A stretch of 64,000 bases of DNA from Akkermansia muciniphila (GCA_945870025.1 CAMBQN010000010.1:1-64000), one strand, 5' to 3'; counted from the stretch's first letter, positions 18,701 to 27,817 are shown. Made by a program: numbers and translations. Notes: generated by a model not told the origin, from the letters alone.

Positions 18701-20690
18701 TCCCGTTCTCAAGAGCCATGTAAAGTTTTCCGGCGATCTTCACCATGTCGTATTGGTGGTACGGAGCCTGGTAGTACCAGTCCGGAGCCAGCGTGTTGAA
18801 ATGCTCGGCCCGCTCGAAATCCCAGAACAGACCCGCACCGGTCGGACGCTGGAAGATCACCCGGCTCTGCGCACGCTGGTTCGCAAGGGGCCCCGTTACC
18901 GTCACGACCGCCGTCACCGGGCCGCGCGGCTGGAGCTTTTCGAGAGCCGCAAGGGAGATGGCTTTCACCGCTACCTCGCCCGCCGCGACGTCAATCCCTT
19001 CGGCCATGTCTGCGTCTTTTACCGGCTCACCCTCACCGTCGAGGAAAGTCACGGCGATACGCCCGTTGCGAATGTCGTTCGGCGTCCCGTTGCCAATCGA
19101 AACAAACAGTTTGGAATCGGCGGCCAGTTTCCGCTCTGGCGTATCGCCGCGCAATTCGAGCGTCATGCGTTCCTTCCGGGGCGCCTGCGTTTCGACCATG
19201 AGGTCGTCAACCCAGACGGACCGCTGTGCGGTGTCCGGCTGCGCATCCTTCGCGGGCGGTTCCGGGATCACCCGGATCGCCGCGCAAAACAGAGGGGACT
19301 GGAGCGGGTGCCGGTCTTCCTGGCCGGAATGACCCCACTTGTAGGCACGGATGTCGCGCCCCGGCAGCCCGTTACCCAACACGGGGATCGTGAAGCACTT
19401 CCAATCGGAGAAATCCAGGCGGCAAACGTCGACGATCATGGCGTTCATGAAGCGCTGATAGGCCGGCGCGCTGAAGTTGCACGGATCGCGCCACTCGACC
19501 ACGAGACGATCCTTGGTGTTGTTGCCCTTGACCCAGATCCGGGCCGCCGTGGGAATCCCCGGCAGGCGCACGTTGCTGCCGATCGTCGCCCCCGAAACCA
19601 CTGCAGTTGCCCCCGTCGAAACCGGCCTATAGTCTATTCTGAGACTGCGCTCGCCACTGTGCCGAACTTCGGTATCGAACACGGGACGGGTGAAGGGCAG
19701 ATAGGCGCTGAAAAGGGTGTTGGGCACTTGCCTTCGATCGCCGTCGCTCAGCGGTCTTCCCGGGATGTGCCAATCGGCCAGTGTATCGCTTTCCATGGCC
19801 GAGGCCGGCACGAGCAGGGCGGCGAAGGGAAACCGGGCATCCCCGGTCACATTCATGCCCAGCGTCTCGTTGTTCGCCGAAAACACGATCGTGAAGGGGC
19901 CGGTCGTGTCGCGCTTGGGCGTGACGTCCTTCTCGTAATCCGTGGATTCCGTGCTGGACAGCACGACATCGCTCTCACCGCTTGATAACTGGTTGCCGTC
20001 GGCGTCCAAGATACGGAATTCGACGGCGGCCTTCTGCTCAATGCCAAGCTTGTGGGGACCGAAATGCAGGGAGAAGATCACCTTCCGATCCGCGAATCCG
20101 CCCGTCAGGCGCACGGTGCAGGAACTCAACGGCGTGCCGGGCCTGAACGGATAGATCAGTTCCTTGGTCTCCAGACCGAGAGCCGCGTCCCGCACGTTCA
20201 CCTCGATATAGTCGCTCGGTACCGTAATCGTCTCGCCGTTCATGACATAGTATGGCTTCCCTGAATAGTATGTCCTCCACAGGCAGTCGTTGGTGAAACC
20301 CGGGGTCAGCAATGGGAGTGCGGACGTCAGGGACTTGCCATCGCCGCTCAGTTTCAGCGAATGCCCCGAAACAAAACCCTCAGTAGTCGTATCGCCGCGC
20401 TGATTCACGGCCCTGACGCTGACCGCTATCGTCTTTTCTCCAAGTTTGGCCGAAGTCTGCCCGGGATCGAGTATCACCTGCAATTTGGGGTCGTTTCCCA
20501 CCCAGACCAGGCACGACTTCACGGATGCGGCCGCGTTGGTCTCGGCGCCCAGCCCCTGACCGACGGCGGCAAGAAAGACCAGGGCTGCCGCCAGAAAACG
20601 GACGCGGGGTTTCATCAGGCAAGTTTTGAATCGCAAAACCCGAAACACCGGCTCTCGGACCTCCGATGTTTCCTTTTCAGATGTTTGCAT
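15759..20690 (-). CDS. Large secreted protein with glycosidase-like barrel and NPCBM domain
   Basis: A 1643-aa exported protein. A strong AAGGAG lies ten bases before the chosen start at 20690. A start at 20615 (MKPRVRFLAAALVFLAAVG) would give a more usual signal peptide but has no clear ribosome-binding site. Visible regions: beta-rich domains to ~900; a TIM-barrel-like segment ~940-1330 with WIFWQGADS and an acidic IVDLDWGTDE; and a C-terminal NPCBM-type carbohydrate-binding domain ~1530-1640 (KQTYASGIGCQGRTDIEYPL). The barrel resembles glycosidases, but no family could be assigned by eye. Its stop overlaps the DUF4159 start. The upstream membrane-protein gene ends at 20769. Confidence 0.82.
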   Translation of the reverse strand: MQTSEKETSEVREPVFRVLRFKTCLMKPRVRFLAAALVFLAAVGQGLGAETNAAASVKSCLVWVGNDPKLQVILDPGQTSAKLGEKTIAVSVRAVNQRGDTTTEGFVSGHSLKLSGDGKSLTSALPLLTPGFTNDCLWRTYYSGKPYYVMNGETITVPSDYIEVNVRDAALGLETKELIYPFRPGTPLSSCTVRLTGGFADRKVIFSLHFGPHKLGIEQKAAVEFRILDADGNQLSSGESDVVLSSTESTDYEKDVTPKRDTTGPFTIVFSANNETLGMNVTGDARFPFAALLVPASAMESDTLADWHIPGRPLSDGDRRQVPNTLFSAYLPFTRPVFDTEVRHSGERSLRIDYRPVSTGATAVVSGATIGSNVRLPGIPTAARIWVKGNNTKDRLVVEWRDPCNFSAPAYQRFMNAMIVDVCRLDFSDWKCFTIPVLGNGLPGRDIRAYKWGHSGQEDRHPLQSPLFCAAIRVIPEPPAKDAQPDTAQRSVWVDDLMVETQAPRKERMTLELRGDTPERKLAADSKLFVSIGNGTPNDIRNGRIAVTFLDGEGEPVKDADMAEGIDVAAGEVAVKAISLAALEKLQPRGPVTAVVTVTGPLANQRAQSRVIFQRPTGAGLFWDFERAEHFNTLAPDWYYQAPYHQYDMVKIAGKLYMALENGIVNRNPTQNPKQWLLVSTPPGADPVAGGADGTARALPLTVSTNGPVSVFLHPALPGAVESVELQAFGEGAPVMLQALFVDSGSSEFDIPFQKFASAPVRVDWKGWKSCRFVAPPLPPGYLQGTEKENPFYAQRYPLNLALLAWTEDGTPAAIRVDQVKVSTHLAKRQEIMAELEYPDETRLHVPGQPLKLVLNNFSAAPLALDLSFKLTTSVGLTAAEGVRQATLPPGARVALPLVESLKQGFYCLRVTGLPDGRVLETDVQAPDRKRYFGEAVMTHLADIHAMDADLCMTNRKIDLDWDSCEPVPDLYHHEWFRRYAAAKSEDGVYRTVPVVGYSADWAGPEKQPAVEDGTYLRNDGSYLQAPLRMADWNVFMRNVGREHAREFPTWIFWQGADSMVESPIHLPQDKYRSMLDLFHRWIKAYHTNACIVAGGFSYDRVLSYLDGMKDPDKLPFDRFEVRVTPGSASLEEMMMEDFMEDLDARLKLTALGRKASIVDLDWGTDEKVPMLNQAANHARAAILLHVSGALPHEFASANKTEVQDGFGLMFRPFYGNTAVQNQRSFYVPKPAYFALIETRKMLSELTFVQRAYIADRDPQASRIYLFKRGDGGLCAIVWRVKDNKNYRLPAEWKSGVTAVDTFGDPVALDKILSVGIVPTFLRFASMPADRVAHDLRNLQPVEADKQYALIMDIVPSEPYSRDAAEYKATGGSSVEPHPGRLPAGERVQEGFLKNVTEERFAFRLDTAGDVLLSRLWFLDPASGTNRISRVALNVGPEQVWNLASIVGYAMTNELDTFYGAGPKRCAFVLRGCKAGRNEVVLRHATPTTTGGYRLTRVMDGRVDLTAFGPVALVDAGVPVQPFRSAAGTTLTLGKQTYASGIGCQGRTDIEYPLNKQFSRFEVTVGIDAVTRGKGTVAFTIYVDGKEKRSSGTMSGMSIPKTLTVDGLQDAERLVLHVDDTGDGADNDLANWVEPVLFLKEAR

Positions 20691-20768
20691 TCGACCGTCG
20701 CTCCTTCTCATGCGTTGCTCCATCAGTCCAACGGACGGACCGCAGGACAAGGGAATCTGCAATCTTCG

Positions 20769-22586
20769 CTACTTCGGCCCGATGAGGCCTGCCCCGTAAG
20801 CTTTCTGTGTCGAGTCAGTCCCGCCAGCCCGGGAGCCGCGCACACCCACTTCAGGGCGATCAGACGAGAAGTCGTTTCCGCGTCCCGCCGTATCCAACTT
20901 CTCAGGCATGCCGATGCCTTTGGGACCTGTCCGCTCTCCGAACTGACGAGGCGTTTTCTGGTCGCCCCGATTAAATCGCCTCCCCCCGGAGATATCCGTG
21001 CCACTGCCCGCCGGTCCAACAACTTCCATCCCTTGCTTGATAAAGATCGAGAACCACGAGGAGACGGTCTTCTGCGGCTTGGGTTCGTGATTGTCGAACG
21101 CCTCGATCTGGAACTTGAAAATATTTCCCTGGGGTCCCTTTTCCATCAGCGCTTCGGCCTGGGCCCGGAACATGTTCTCAAAAGACGCCACGGCCATCGG
21201 CCGCGGCGGGAGGAAGACGCATTCGATCGGATCGCCGGGAATCTCCCGCGGATCCTCCGCCGTGGATTGCTGCCAGATGACGCGACACTTCGACGCGCCA
21301 AAATCGTCCTCCACGCGCGCGCCAAACGTGAATCCCGACAAGTCCTCGATCGTGCATGCCATGTCCTGCTTCAGAAACGCGGAAGGGAACAGTTTGGGCG
21401 GGTTGTCGGCCGTCAGACTAAACTCGATCGGCTGCGGACTGCCGAGCTTGAACCCGTGACTGTCCTCCACCTGCAAGCTGGCTCTGCTCTCGCGCGAATG
21501 CACAAACGAGATCGATGCAAACCTGCCGACCACGTCCAGCGGCATGCGCATTGAGTTTGTCCCGTCCTCGAAGGTCAGCACCGCCGATTTCAGCGTCTTA
21601 TTGAACACGTATCCCAGGTTGACGCGCGTTCCGCCCAGCGCGGTGATACGATCCACCACGCCTTCGATCTCCTTCGGCATCAACCGGGTGTAGAGCGGAT
21701 ACACCAGCTCCACCTGCATGTTCTCGATCATCGGCGACGTGGTGAACGTCAACTGCATCGGCGCGGAGACACGATTGCCGAAGGCGAATCGTATCCGGTA
21801 CTGCCGCTCCACGGTCGGCTGCAGCGACTCGGCGGCGCGTCCGGAAGCCGTGACGGTCAGGATATTGGTCGTCACCACGCCGCGCCCTTCGGCATTCTCA
21901 GTCAGCATCATGACGCTGGGGTAGCGAAAACGGGTGAACTGGAGACCGACCTCGGCCTTGGCGCCGACCAGGAACACCTTGGATCCCGGGAACACGTCAA
22001 AGCGGGTCGGGAGAAGAAATTCCCGCAAATTCGCGACGCAGTGCTGCACGGTGTTTCCGACCCGCGCGAATCCGAACCACGGCGTCAGGCCGAGGAGCAC
22101 GAACACCACCAGCGCGCCCGCGAATTGCCAGCGTGCGCGATTGCGCGCCGAACGATCCAGCCGTTTCTCGAACGGACGTTCCAGATCCTGGATGGCTTTC
22201 TCAATGACGGCATCGGTCAGGGGCGTCGACACCGGCCGAACCAAGAAATCCACGGCGCTGACGAGACGGCTGTTGAGATCGCCTTCCAGCTCTTCGGCGC
22301 GAAACGCCTCGCTCAGGGTTTTGCGCCGTCGTTCCCATCGGCGGATCAGCCGCGCGAGCAGCCAGACGAGCAGTAGCGCTGCGGCGGCCGTGGGAATGGC
22401 GTCGATCCCGGCATTGACGAACGGGCTGGACGACCACGTCCAGCCACGCAACAAGATCAACGCGCCGATGCCCACGCCCAGCGCCAGAACGCCGGTCCCG
22501 TAAGCCAGCGCCCCGTTCTTGACGGCGCGCCGCACGCGGCCGAAGCGCCCCAAGCGTGCCTCAAATAGTGTTCTCTGGTCTTTCAT
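20769..22586 (-). CDS. DUF4175-like membrane protein of VWA operon
   Basis: A 605-aa protein with three hydrophobic segments in the first third: about residues 30-50, a second near 60-80 followed by RLIRRWERRRK, and WQFAGALVVFVLLGL near 155. A long periplasmic beta-rich region follows, and the tail is low-complexity, rich in Gly, Arg and Asp. The layout resembles DUF4175-type proteins found beside BatA/VWA genes, but the family call is by architecture only. The start MKDQRTLF at 22586 lies two bases after the stop of the upstream VWA gene, implying coupling. It may be a scaffold for the VWA complex; function is unknown. Confidence 0.75.
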   Translation of the reverse strand: MKDQRTLFEARLGRFGRVRRAVKNGALAYGTGVLALGVGIGALILLRGWTWSSSPFVNAGIDAIPTAAAALLLVWLLARLIRRWERRRKTLSEAFRAEELEGDLNSRLVSAVDFLVRPVSTPLTDAVIEKAIQDLERPFEKRLDRSARNRARWQFAGALVVFVLLGLTPWFGFARVGNTVQHCVANLREFLLPTRFDVFPGSKVFLVGAKAEVGLQFTRFRYPSVMMLTENAEGRGVVTTNILTVTASGRAAESLQPTVERQYRIRFAFGNRVSAPMQLTFTTSPMIENMQVELVYPLYTRLMPKEIEGVVDRITALGGTRVNLGYVFNKTLKSAVLTFEDGTNSMRMPLDVVGRFASISFVHSRESRASLQVEDSHGFKLGSPQPIEFSLTADNPPKLFPSAFLKQDMACTIEDLSGFTFGARVEDDFGASKCRVIWQQSTAEDPREIPGDPIECVFLPPRPMAVASFENMFRAQAEALMEKGPQGNIFKFQIEAFDNHEPKPQKTVSSWFSIFIKQGMEVVGPAGSGTDISGGRRFNRGDQKTPRQFGERTGPKGIGMPEKLDTAGRGNDFSSDRPEVGVRGSRAGGTDSTQKAYGAGLIGPK

Positions 22587-22588
22587 TC

Positions 22589-24853
22589 TCAGGCCAGTCC
22601 CTGCCGTTTTCTCACGTAACAATCCGCACAGATCAGCACAATGAACAGGAACAAAATCGCCGGACTATTCCACAGTTCCAGATCGCGTGCCGCCTGCTGC
22701 GTAACGGGCCGCTGATCCGCCTGTTTCGCCCATGCGGGCAGATTGTCCACAATCTGCCCGCCAGCCGCCTGAGCCAAGTGGGTCATGCTCTGACGGTCCA
22801 CGGAGAGATCCGCAAATTCGTCATCCGCCCCCCGCACCACGAAACGCATCGTACGGTTGGTCTTGTTCAGGGCGGCTGTCACGGTCCAGTCACCCGGTTG
22901 ATCAGCCAGAACACGATACTCGTACAGTCCCGGCCGTTCGTTAAGATCGCGCGGATAGAGCGTCATGGTCTGGCCGTCCGGCTTCTTCACGCGTACCGCG
23001 AGATCAGCCAAACGTTTGGGCTCGTAGTTCTCTTCGAGCAGGAGCGTGGACATCGTGACCGTCTGCCCCAGCGAGGGCGTCGGATCCGTCAGGGTAACGT
23101 TCACGCTTCCGGCCCTGGAACCGGGTTCGGGCGCCATATACCGGATGACGTTCCCCATCAGCGTCTCGAGCGGGGTCGGCGGATCAAAGTCTGGCTGCAG
23201 TTGCCAGCGCCAGAACGTGTCAACCGAGGAGGCCAGAACCTTGCCGCTGCCCAGATCCATGTACGCCAGAACCGGTACGGCGACGACATTGGTGGCCCCG
23301 GTGGCGGTCCGGATCTTCGCGTCGCGTGTCAGCAGGGGCTGGGCGAGCGGCCTGAAAGCGCCGACGTTGTTGCATCCGTCGAGTTGCTGAAGCTTCTTCC
23401 ATCGCGCCCGGTTCCCGGCATCGTCCGGCTGGAGCCGCAGCAGCGGATGGTTGTATTGGTCGTTGACCACATTCACGCTGAAGCGGCCGGGGAACTGGGA
23501 ATCCTTGGAAAGGCTGGTGCTCAGGTCGAACGGGAGGATGGCCGCCAGCGGACTGTCCTGATACCCACCCGCGCGGTAAACGTTCTGCCCGCCCATCGCC
23601 ACCAACCCGCCGCCGCGCTTTTGGACAAAGGATACCAGCAGCCGCAGGGTGGTCTCCGACTTGTCTCCCCCGGCGCGAAATAGAAAGCGCGGCACGTCGC
23701 GGAGAATCACGATATCGTACTTGAAGAGGTCCGTCTCGCTCTTGATTATACCGTCTTCGGTGTTCTTGTGGAGGGCGCCGCCCTGCACGCTCACACCGCC
23801 ACCGGGCTTATGACTGACGGTGACGAGGTGTACCAGCGGGTCGGTCTCCAGCGCTATCTTCAGAAGCTTGAACTCGAAGCCGGTAACCCCCTCGATCATC
23901 AGCACGTTGATTTTCTCGTCTCGAACGTCGGCATAGAAGGACACCGAGTTGTTCTCGGGATTCGCATCGTCCGCCGCAACCTTCAACTCATAGCGATGGA
24001 GCTTCGCAGTCTCAGGCTTGTAAACAACCTCGAACCAGGGAAACGACTCCCGGTTCATCGTCAAGCTCTTGACCTTCTTGCCGTCCTCCTCGAGCGTCAG
24101 AACGAGGGCCGACTTCCCGCCCGGGTCCTTGATCGCGCCGCGAATAAAGAGCGATTCGCCCAACCGGATCACGGTACGCTCAGGCCTGGCGGAGATCAGC
24201 AAGTCCTGCACCGGCTTGTCGGTGCCATACACCACCACGTTCAGCGCCACCCCGTGCGACTTCAGGGCCTCTCCGGCCAGCAGGAAGTCCGTTTTATCCA
24301 GATCACGGCCGTCCGAAAGCAGGAGCATCCGCTGCAGATTGGGCCGGTTGGCCAGTTCACGGACAATGGCGGTCTGGATATGCGTGGGAGTTTTTGCCCC
24401 GGCTTCTTCCCCGACCCGATCCCCGCTGAGCGTCGTTTCCTCTATCTTCACGCGCCGCCCGATCATACGTCGAACCTCGCCGATGTCTTTGACGGCAGCG
24501 CTGAAACGGGAGTCGCCTTTTACGTCCTTCGTCCTCATGGAACCGGAATCGTCCAACAGGGTCAGCCAGGTTTGCGGGCGCGCCCTGCGCAGGTCGAGTT
24601 TCCCGTGCACCTGCATTAGCGCGAGCAGGAACAGGCCCACCATGCCGATGCGGAACAGGGACGTCAGCACCCGTACGCTCGTACGCATCTTGACGATGGG
24701 GAGGAAATTGACGAACACCATGAGCAAGCCGAGGACCACCACCGCCCACAGGACAGCCGGAGGCATCCCGGAATCGCTCACGAACCGGAACCCCGTGATC
24801 CGGTCCACCTGGGTGAAGGGATCCAGGCCAAACCATCTAAGTACGTGATCCAT
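22589..24853 (-). CDS. Membrane VWA / glutamine-amidotransferase-like protein
   Basis: A 754-aa inner-membrane protein. Two N-terminal transmembrane segments (~33-52, ~66-82) precede a VWA-type region with the MIDAS motif DDSGSM at 101-106. An amidotransferase-like stretch follows (YDIVILRDVPRF, then a Gly-rich turn and GGQNVYRAGGY). A C-terminal transmembrane segment (SPAILFLFIVLICADCYV) leaves a short basic tail in the cytoplasm. Such proteins partner BatA-type proteins in PVC and Bacteroidetes clusters, and are thought to act in metal-dependent protein assembly. It overlaps the upstream BatA-like gene by 17 bp. Confidence 0.88.
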   Translation of the reverse strand: MDHVLRWFGLDPFTQVDRITGFRFVSDSGMPPAVLWAVVVLGLLMVFVNFLPIVKMRTSVRVLTSLFRIGMVGLFLLALMQVHGKLDLRRARPQTWLTLLDDSGSMRTKDVKGDSRFSAAVKDIGEVRRMIGRRVKIEETTLSGDRVGEEAGAKTPTHIQTAIVRELANRPNLQRMLLLSDGRDLDKTDFLLAGEALKSHGVALNVVVYGTDKPVQDLLISARPERTVIRLGESLFIRGAIKDPGGKSALVLTLEEDGKKVKSLTMNRESFPWFEVVYKPETAKLHRYELKVAADDANPENNSVSFYADVRDEKINVLMIEGVTGFEFKLLKIALETDPLVHLVTVSHKPGGGVSVQGGALHKNTEDGIIKSETDLFKYDIVILRDVPRFLFRAGGDKSETTLRLLVSFVQKRGGGLVAMGGQNVYRAGGYQDSPLAAILPFDLSTSLSKDSQFPGRFSVNVVNDQYNHPLLRLQPDDAGNRARWKKLQQLDGCNNVGAFRPLAQPLLTRDAKIRTATGATNVVAVPVLAYMDLGSGKVLASSVDTFWRWQLQPDFDPPTPLETLMGNVIRYMAPEPGSRAGSVNVTLTDPTPSLGQTVTMSTLLLEENYEPKRLADLAVRVKKPDGQTMTLYPRDLNERPGLYEYRVLADQPGDWTVTAALNKTNRTMRFVVRGADDEFADLSVDRQSMTHLAQAAGGQIVDNLPAWAKQADQRPVTQQAARDLELWNSPAILFLFIVLICADCYVRKRQGLA

Positions 24854-26978
24854 GGACCTCCTTCCGGCGACGGAAGATCAGCGATCCCGCCGTCTCCAGC
24901 AAAAGGGCCGCGAAAACAAGCGCGAGGAAGATCCGCGTCAGTTCGCGGCGCGGACTGAAAAGCCCCGCAATCTGGCCGGACGTCGCCGCCACGCCGGGTC
25001 TTCCCCCGCAAAGCTCCGACAACTGTTCCGCGCTCATGAACGAGGGGTCCGACTCTTCCAGGGAGCCGTTGACCACGAGCCATCGGTCCCTCGCCGCAGA
25101 TCTTCCGGGATGCGTCGCGCGGTAGGCTCCGGCAACGTAGATGTCCTTGACGGTCACATACGTATCCTCCGATCCCAGATCGAAGGCATACCGCCGGGGA
25201 CCCTCGAAGATAACCTGGCCGCCCAGCCCGCGGAACTGAGGCAGATGCATCCGATAGAAAGCTCCCGCACGAATCCGGTCCGGCGCGCCGACAGACTCCG
25301 CGTCGGAAACGGAAAGACAATTAATGATCGCGTGAACCGCGGAGACAAAGGACAGGTTCCGGGGAAACGACGTGTCCTGCACGTTCCAACTGTGCGCCTG
25401 GACACAAACACGGCCTTTTCCCACCGACGCGATGGCCAGCAGAACGTCCCCGTCGCGCGTCCGCAGCGCGGCTCTGGCTTTCCCTTGCTTCAGCTCAAAG
25501 TACCGCACGAACGACAGGTCGCTCACGGTGCCCCATTCGCCGCGCATCAGCCCCAGGAACACCGGATCATCGATGGGTTTCTCGTCCGTGCTCAGGTTCG
25601 CGGCGATCTTCGGCTCCCGCAAATCCCCGATTTCGATTCCGCCGAGCAGCGGTTCGAACGTTCGGTTGAACGATCCCGGCCTCACCGTCGTGTCCGGAAT
25701 GATGTACAGCCCCCCTCCTTGCCGAACGTAGGCGGCGAGGTCCTGAACCACCTCGGGCGCCAGCTCATGCAGTCCGTAAATCACGATCATGGAGTACATG
25801 GACAACGCCTTCCGCTCCAGATCGTCCGGCCCCACGCGCTTCACGGAAACATGGGTCTGGCCGCTGGCTTCCCCCGTCGCCTCCGACGGATTCACGGCAC
25901 AGGCAAACAGGTCTGGACCGTTTGTCCCGACCGTCAGCGCCTCGGGCTTGGGGTAATGATCGGGCGGCACCACCATCAGCACCTGCCGTGGCTTGAGCAT
26001 GCGAATGCCGGCGTAGGCATCGTTGTCGGCCAGATACCCGTCTTCCGACAGATTTACGTTCCAGGCCGTGTCGTTGGGAGAGTCGAACGTCTGACGCATG
26101 TCCACGCAAGCGGTCTCGCCACTCGCCACATTAATGATCCGTGGGTCGGCCACCTCTGATCCGCTCTTCAGGGACACCGTCACGACTTGCGCCATGTCTG
26201 ATCGGTTGCGCAACTGAGCGACGGCCTTGGCACTGGATCCCAGATAGACCCGGTCCGGCATGAACTCGGCGCCCTGCAGTTGGATGTTCGTGTTCACGAC
26301 AATCGGATCCTGAATGAAGATGGGCTTGGCAGAGCTTCCTTGCAGCAGCGCACCGAGTCCGTCGGCGCCGAGGTGCGCCGGGTAATTCGCAGTCTGCTGA
26401 TCGGAAAACACCAGCAGGGCCGTGTTGGGCGCCCGCCGCGAACGCAGCTCCTTAAGATTATTCTCGATGGCCGGGTAAATTCCGCGGGCGCTGCCGTCGC
26501 TGACCCAGGCGTTGGTCACGGCTCGCTCCAGGAGGGCGCGGTCGCTCGTAAAGTCGGTTGTATCGAAAACCTGATCCCCCGCCAGCGTGAACGAAAAGAA
26601 ATCGCCCTCCTTCATGCCGCGGACGAGTTGAAGAATGCTCGCCCGGTGTTGCTCGAACAGCGACGTCTTGCCGTCCGGCCCGACGCGCTTCATGCTCATG
26701 GAATTGTCGAGCACGATCGCCAACGCACGGGGACCGACTGCGGAACCGGGCGCCGTGAACCGGGCCATCAAAATCACGAACAGCGTCAGCAGCAACAGGC
26801 GCAGCAACAGTTGCAGCACGTCCCGCGGCACTGGCGCGAAGGAGTTCGCCACGTCCTGCTGATCCAGAAACTCCAGAGTCGCCAAGGCCCGCGGCTTCAT
26901 GCGCCGCCGGTTGATGAGGTGGATCAGAATCGGAACCCCCAGCCCCAGCAAGCCCAACAACATCAGCGGATTCAGCAT
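24837..26978 (-). CDS. BatA-like VWA membrane protein
   Basis: A 713-aa protein with the BatA N-terminal domain (LLGLGVPILIHLINRRR at 8-26), a second transmembrane helix at ~54-73, then a VWA domain with MIDAS DNSMSM at 91-96. A long periplasmic region follows and a C-terminal helix ends in RRRKEVHG. It is the first intact gene of the six-gene operon. Its ATG overlaps the end of an open frame that looks like the 3' end of a DUF58 gene, which normally lies just upstream in such clusters. No MoxR ATPase gene is present here. The name comes from the Bacteroides aerotolerance operon; the role in this organism is unknown. Confidence 0.9.
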   Translation of the reverse strand: MLNPLMLLGLLGLGVPILIHLINRRRMKPRALATLEFLDQQDVANSFAPVPRDVLQLLLRLLLLTLFVILMARFTAPGSAVGPRALAIVLDNSMSMKRVGPDGKTSLFEQHRASILQLVRGMKEGDFFSFTLAGDQVFDTTDFTSDRALLERAVTNAWVSDGSARGIYPAIENNLKELRSRRAPNTALLVFSDQQTANYPAHLGADGLGALLQGSSAKPIFIQDPIVVNTNIQLQGAEFMPDRVYLGSSAKAVAQLRNRSDMAQVVTVSLKSGSEVADPRIINVASGETACVDMRQTFDSPNDTAWNVNLSEDGYLADNDAYAGIRMLKPRQVLMVVPPDHYPKPEALTVGTNGPDLFACAVNPSEATGEASGQTHVSVKRVGPDDLERKALSMYSMIVIYGLHELAPEVVQDLAAYVRQGGGLYIIPDTTVRPGSFNRTFEPLLGGIEIGDLREPKIAANLSTDEKPIDDPVFLGLMRGEWGTVSDLSFVRYFELKQGKARAALRTRDGDVLLAIASVGKGRVCVQAHSWNVQDTSFPRNLSFVSAVHAIINCLSVSDAESVGAPDRIRAGAFYRMHLPQFRGLGGQVIFEGPRRYAFDLGSEDTYVTVKDIYVAGAYRATHPGRSAARDRWLVVNGSLEESDPSFMSAEQLSELCGGRPGVAATSGQIAGLFSPRRELTRIFLALVFAALLLETAGSLIFRRRKEVHGSRT

Positions 26979-27070
26979 GAGGCGGCCCTCCGCATCAGCC
27001 GCTGCAGAAAGTGCGAGGAAAGGAGCGCGATCCAGTCGTCACCGCTAGGCACGAACCAATAGGCCGCCCC
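26972..27070 (-). pseudogene. Probable 3' remnant of a DUF58 gene
   Basis: The last ~32 codons read GAAYWFVPSGDDWIALL, then HFLQRLMRRAA. This resembles the C-terminal end of DUF58 proteins, which are encoded directly upstream of BatA-like genes. The stop codon overlaps the ATG of the BatA-like gene (ATGCTGA), the coupling expected of an intact pair. Upstream the resemblance stops, and a family-1 repeat lies 175 bp away. This is inference from a short match. Confidence 0.4.
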
Positions 27071-27244
27071 GCTCGGGCGACGGATAGGAACTCGCTTTTC
27101 GGAAAATTCGGGCACACTCCCGCCTGCCTGTGCGTGGCCGCGCACAGACAGGTTGAGACCGGTCGGAAGGAGCGAATTCATGAGAAAAACTATACCACTA
27201 TCGGGCAAGAGAGGCAAGATCAGACTTCCCGACACCAGCCATTC

Positions 27245-27446
27245 GGGCGCATCCCCGTTTCTCTGACCTGCGATCGCCCGCCGCTACCGGTCGGCGCGTG
27301 AGCGGGATCTACGAGACCGCTCACACCGTCTGCGCGGTCCGATACGTCCCGCGCCACCGCTGCCGCATCGGCCGGGGCGCTAGCCCACGTCACAGGGCTG
27401 TCCACAGGATCGCCCGCTTGACAGGTCAGTGAAACGGGGATGCGCC
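27245..27446 (-). repeat. Family-1 repeat element, copy C, with imperfect 10-bp duplication
   Basis: An inverted copy of the 43527-43740 element. Both ends are present: GGCGCATCCCCGTTTCTCTG on the left and the complementary AGTGAAACGGGGATGCGCC on the right. It lacks one CCGCTCA-type unit and a TGCGG unit found in copy B, so it is ~12 bp shorter. The flanks are CCAGCCATTC (27235-27244) and CCAGCAATTC (27447-27456), nine of ten bases alike, consistent with an aged target-site duplication. It lies upstream of the truncated VWA operon. Confidence 0.85.
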
Positions 27447-27477
27447 CCAGCAATTCTCATGATGAGGCGATTGAGTC

Positions 27478-27515
27478 ATCGGGGTCGGGGTCGGTATCGG
27501 AATCGGGGTCGAATT
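27478..27515. repeat. Degenerate TCGGGG-type hexamer array
   Basis: TCGGGG, TCGGTA and TCGGAA units follow one another and end in ATCGGGGTCGAATT. That end string also occurs, in the opposite orientation, inside the MITE-like element at 38329-38476. The sequence just before the array (CAGCAATTCTCATGATG at 27448) resembles the terminal repeat of that element. This may be a remnant of the same family interrupted by copy C. Confidence 0.5.
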
Positions 27516-27538
27516 TTCGTTGATCTTATCGATACTGT

Positions 27539-27811
27539 TCACATCGGGAGTGAGTCCGATGTGTTTTTTTGTCGGGCAATGACCCGCAGCACGGTGTCCA
27601 GGACGCGGTCCAGCCCTTGGACGACGTCTTCGGCGAGGAAGCGGAGGACCCTGTAGCCCTGCTCTTGCAGGAGAATGTCCTTCATCCGGTCGCGGCGGTA
27701 GGCCTCCGGATCGCCCAGATGCTGCGCGCCGTCAACCTCGACCGCCACCTTCCGCTCGGACGGGGAGCCGCGAGTGGTATCCGTGAGGGGATGGCTGAGC
27801 GTCGGCTCCAT
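27539..27811 (-). pseudogene. N-terminally truncated DUF559 (Vsr-like endonuclease fold) protein
   Basis: A 90-aa frame with the C-terminal half of DUF559: VAVEVDGAQHLGDPEAYRRD, then QGYRVLRFLAEDV. DUF559 proteins share the very-short-patch-repair nuclease fold. The family's N-terminal part (the ErlLW...FRRQ region) is missing and is replaced by ~20 unrelated residues. The ATG at 27811 lies seven bases past the stop of the GH5-like gene. It may be expressed, but it looks like a remnant. The region downstream is repeat DNA. Confidence 0.6.
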
Positions 27812-27817
27812 ACGGGA

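Noticed and set aside
16671-19985. Open frame of over 1100 codons on the plus strand
   Set aside because: Antisense shadow of the 1643-aa secreted protein gene; GC-rich codon positions keep the reverse frame open. No domain or ribosome-binding site.
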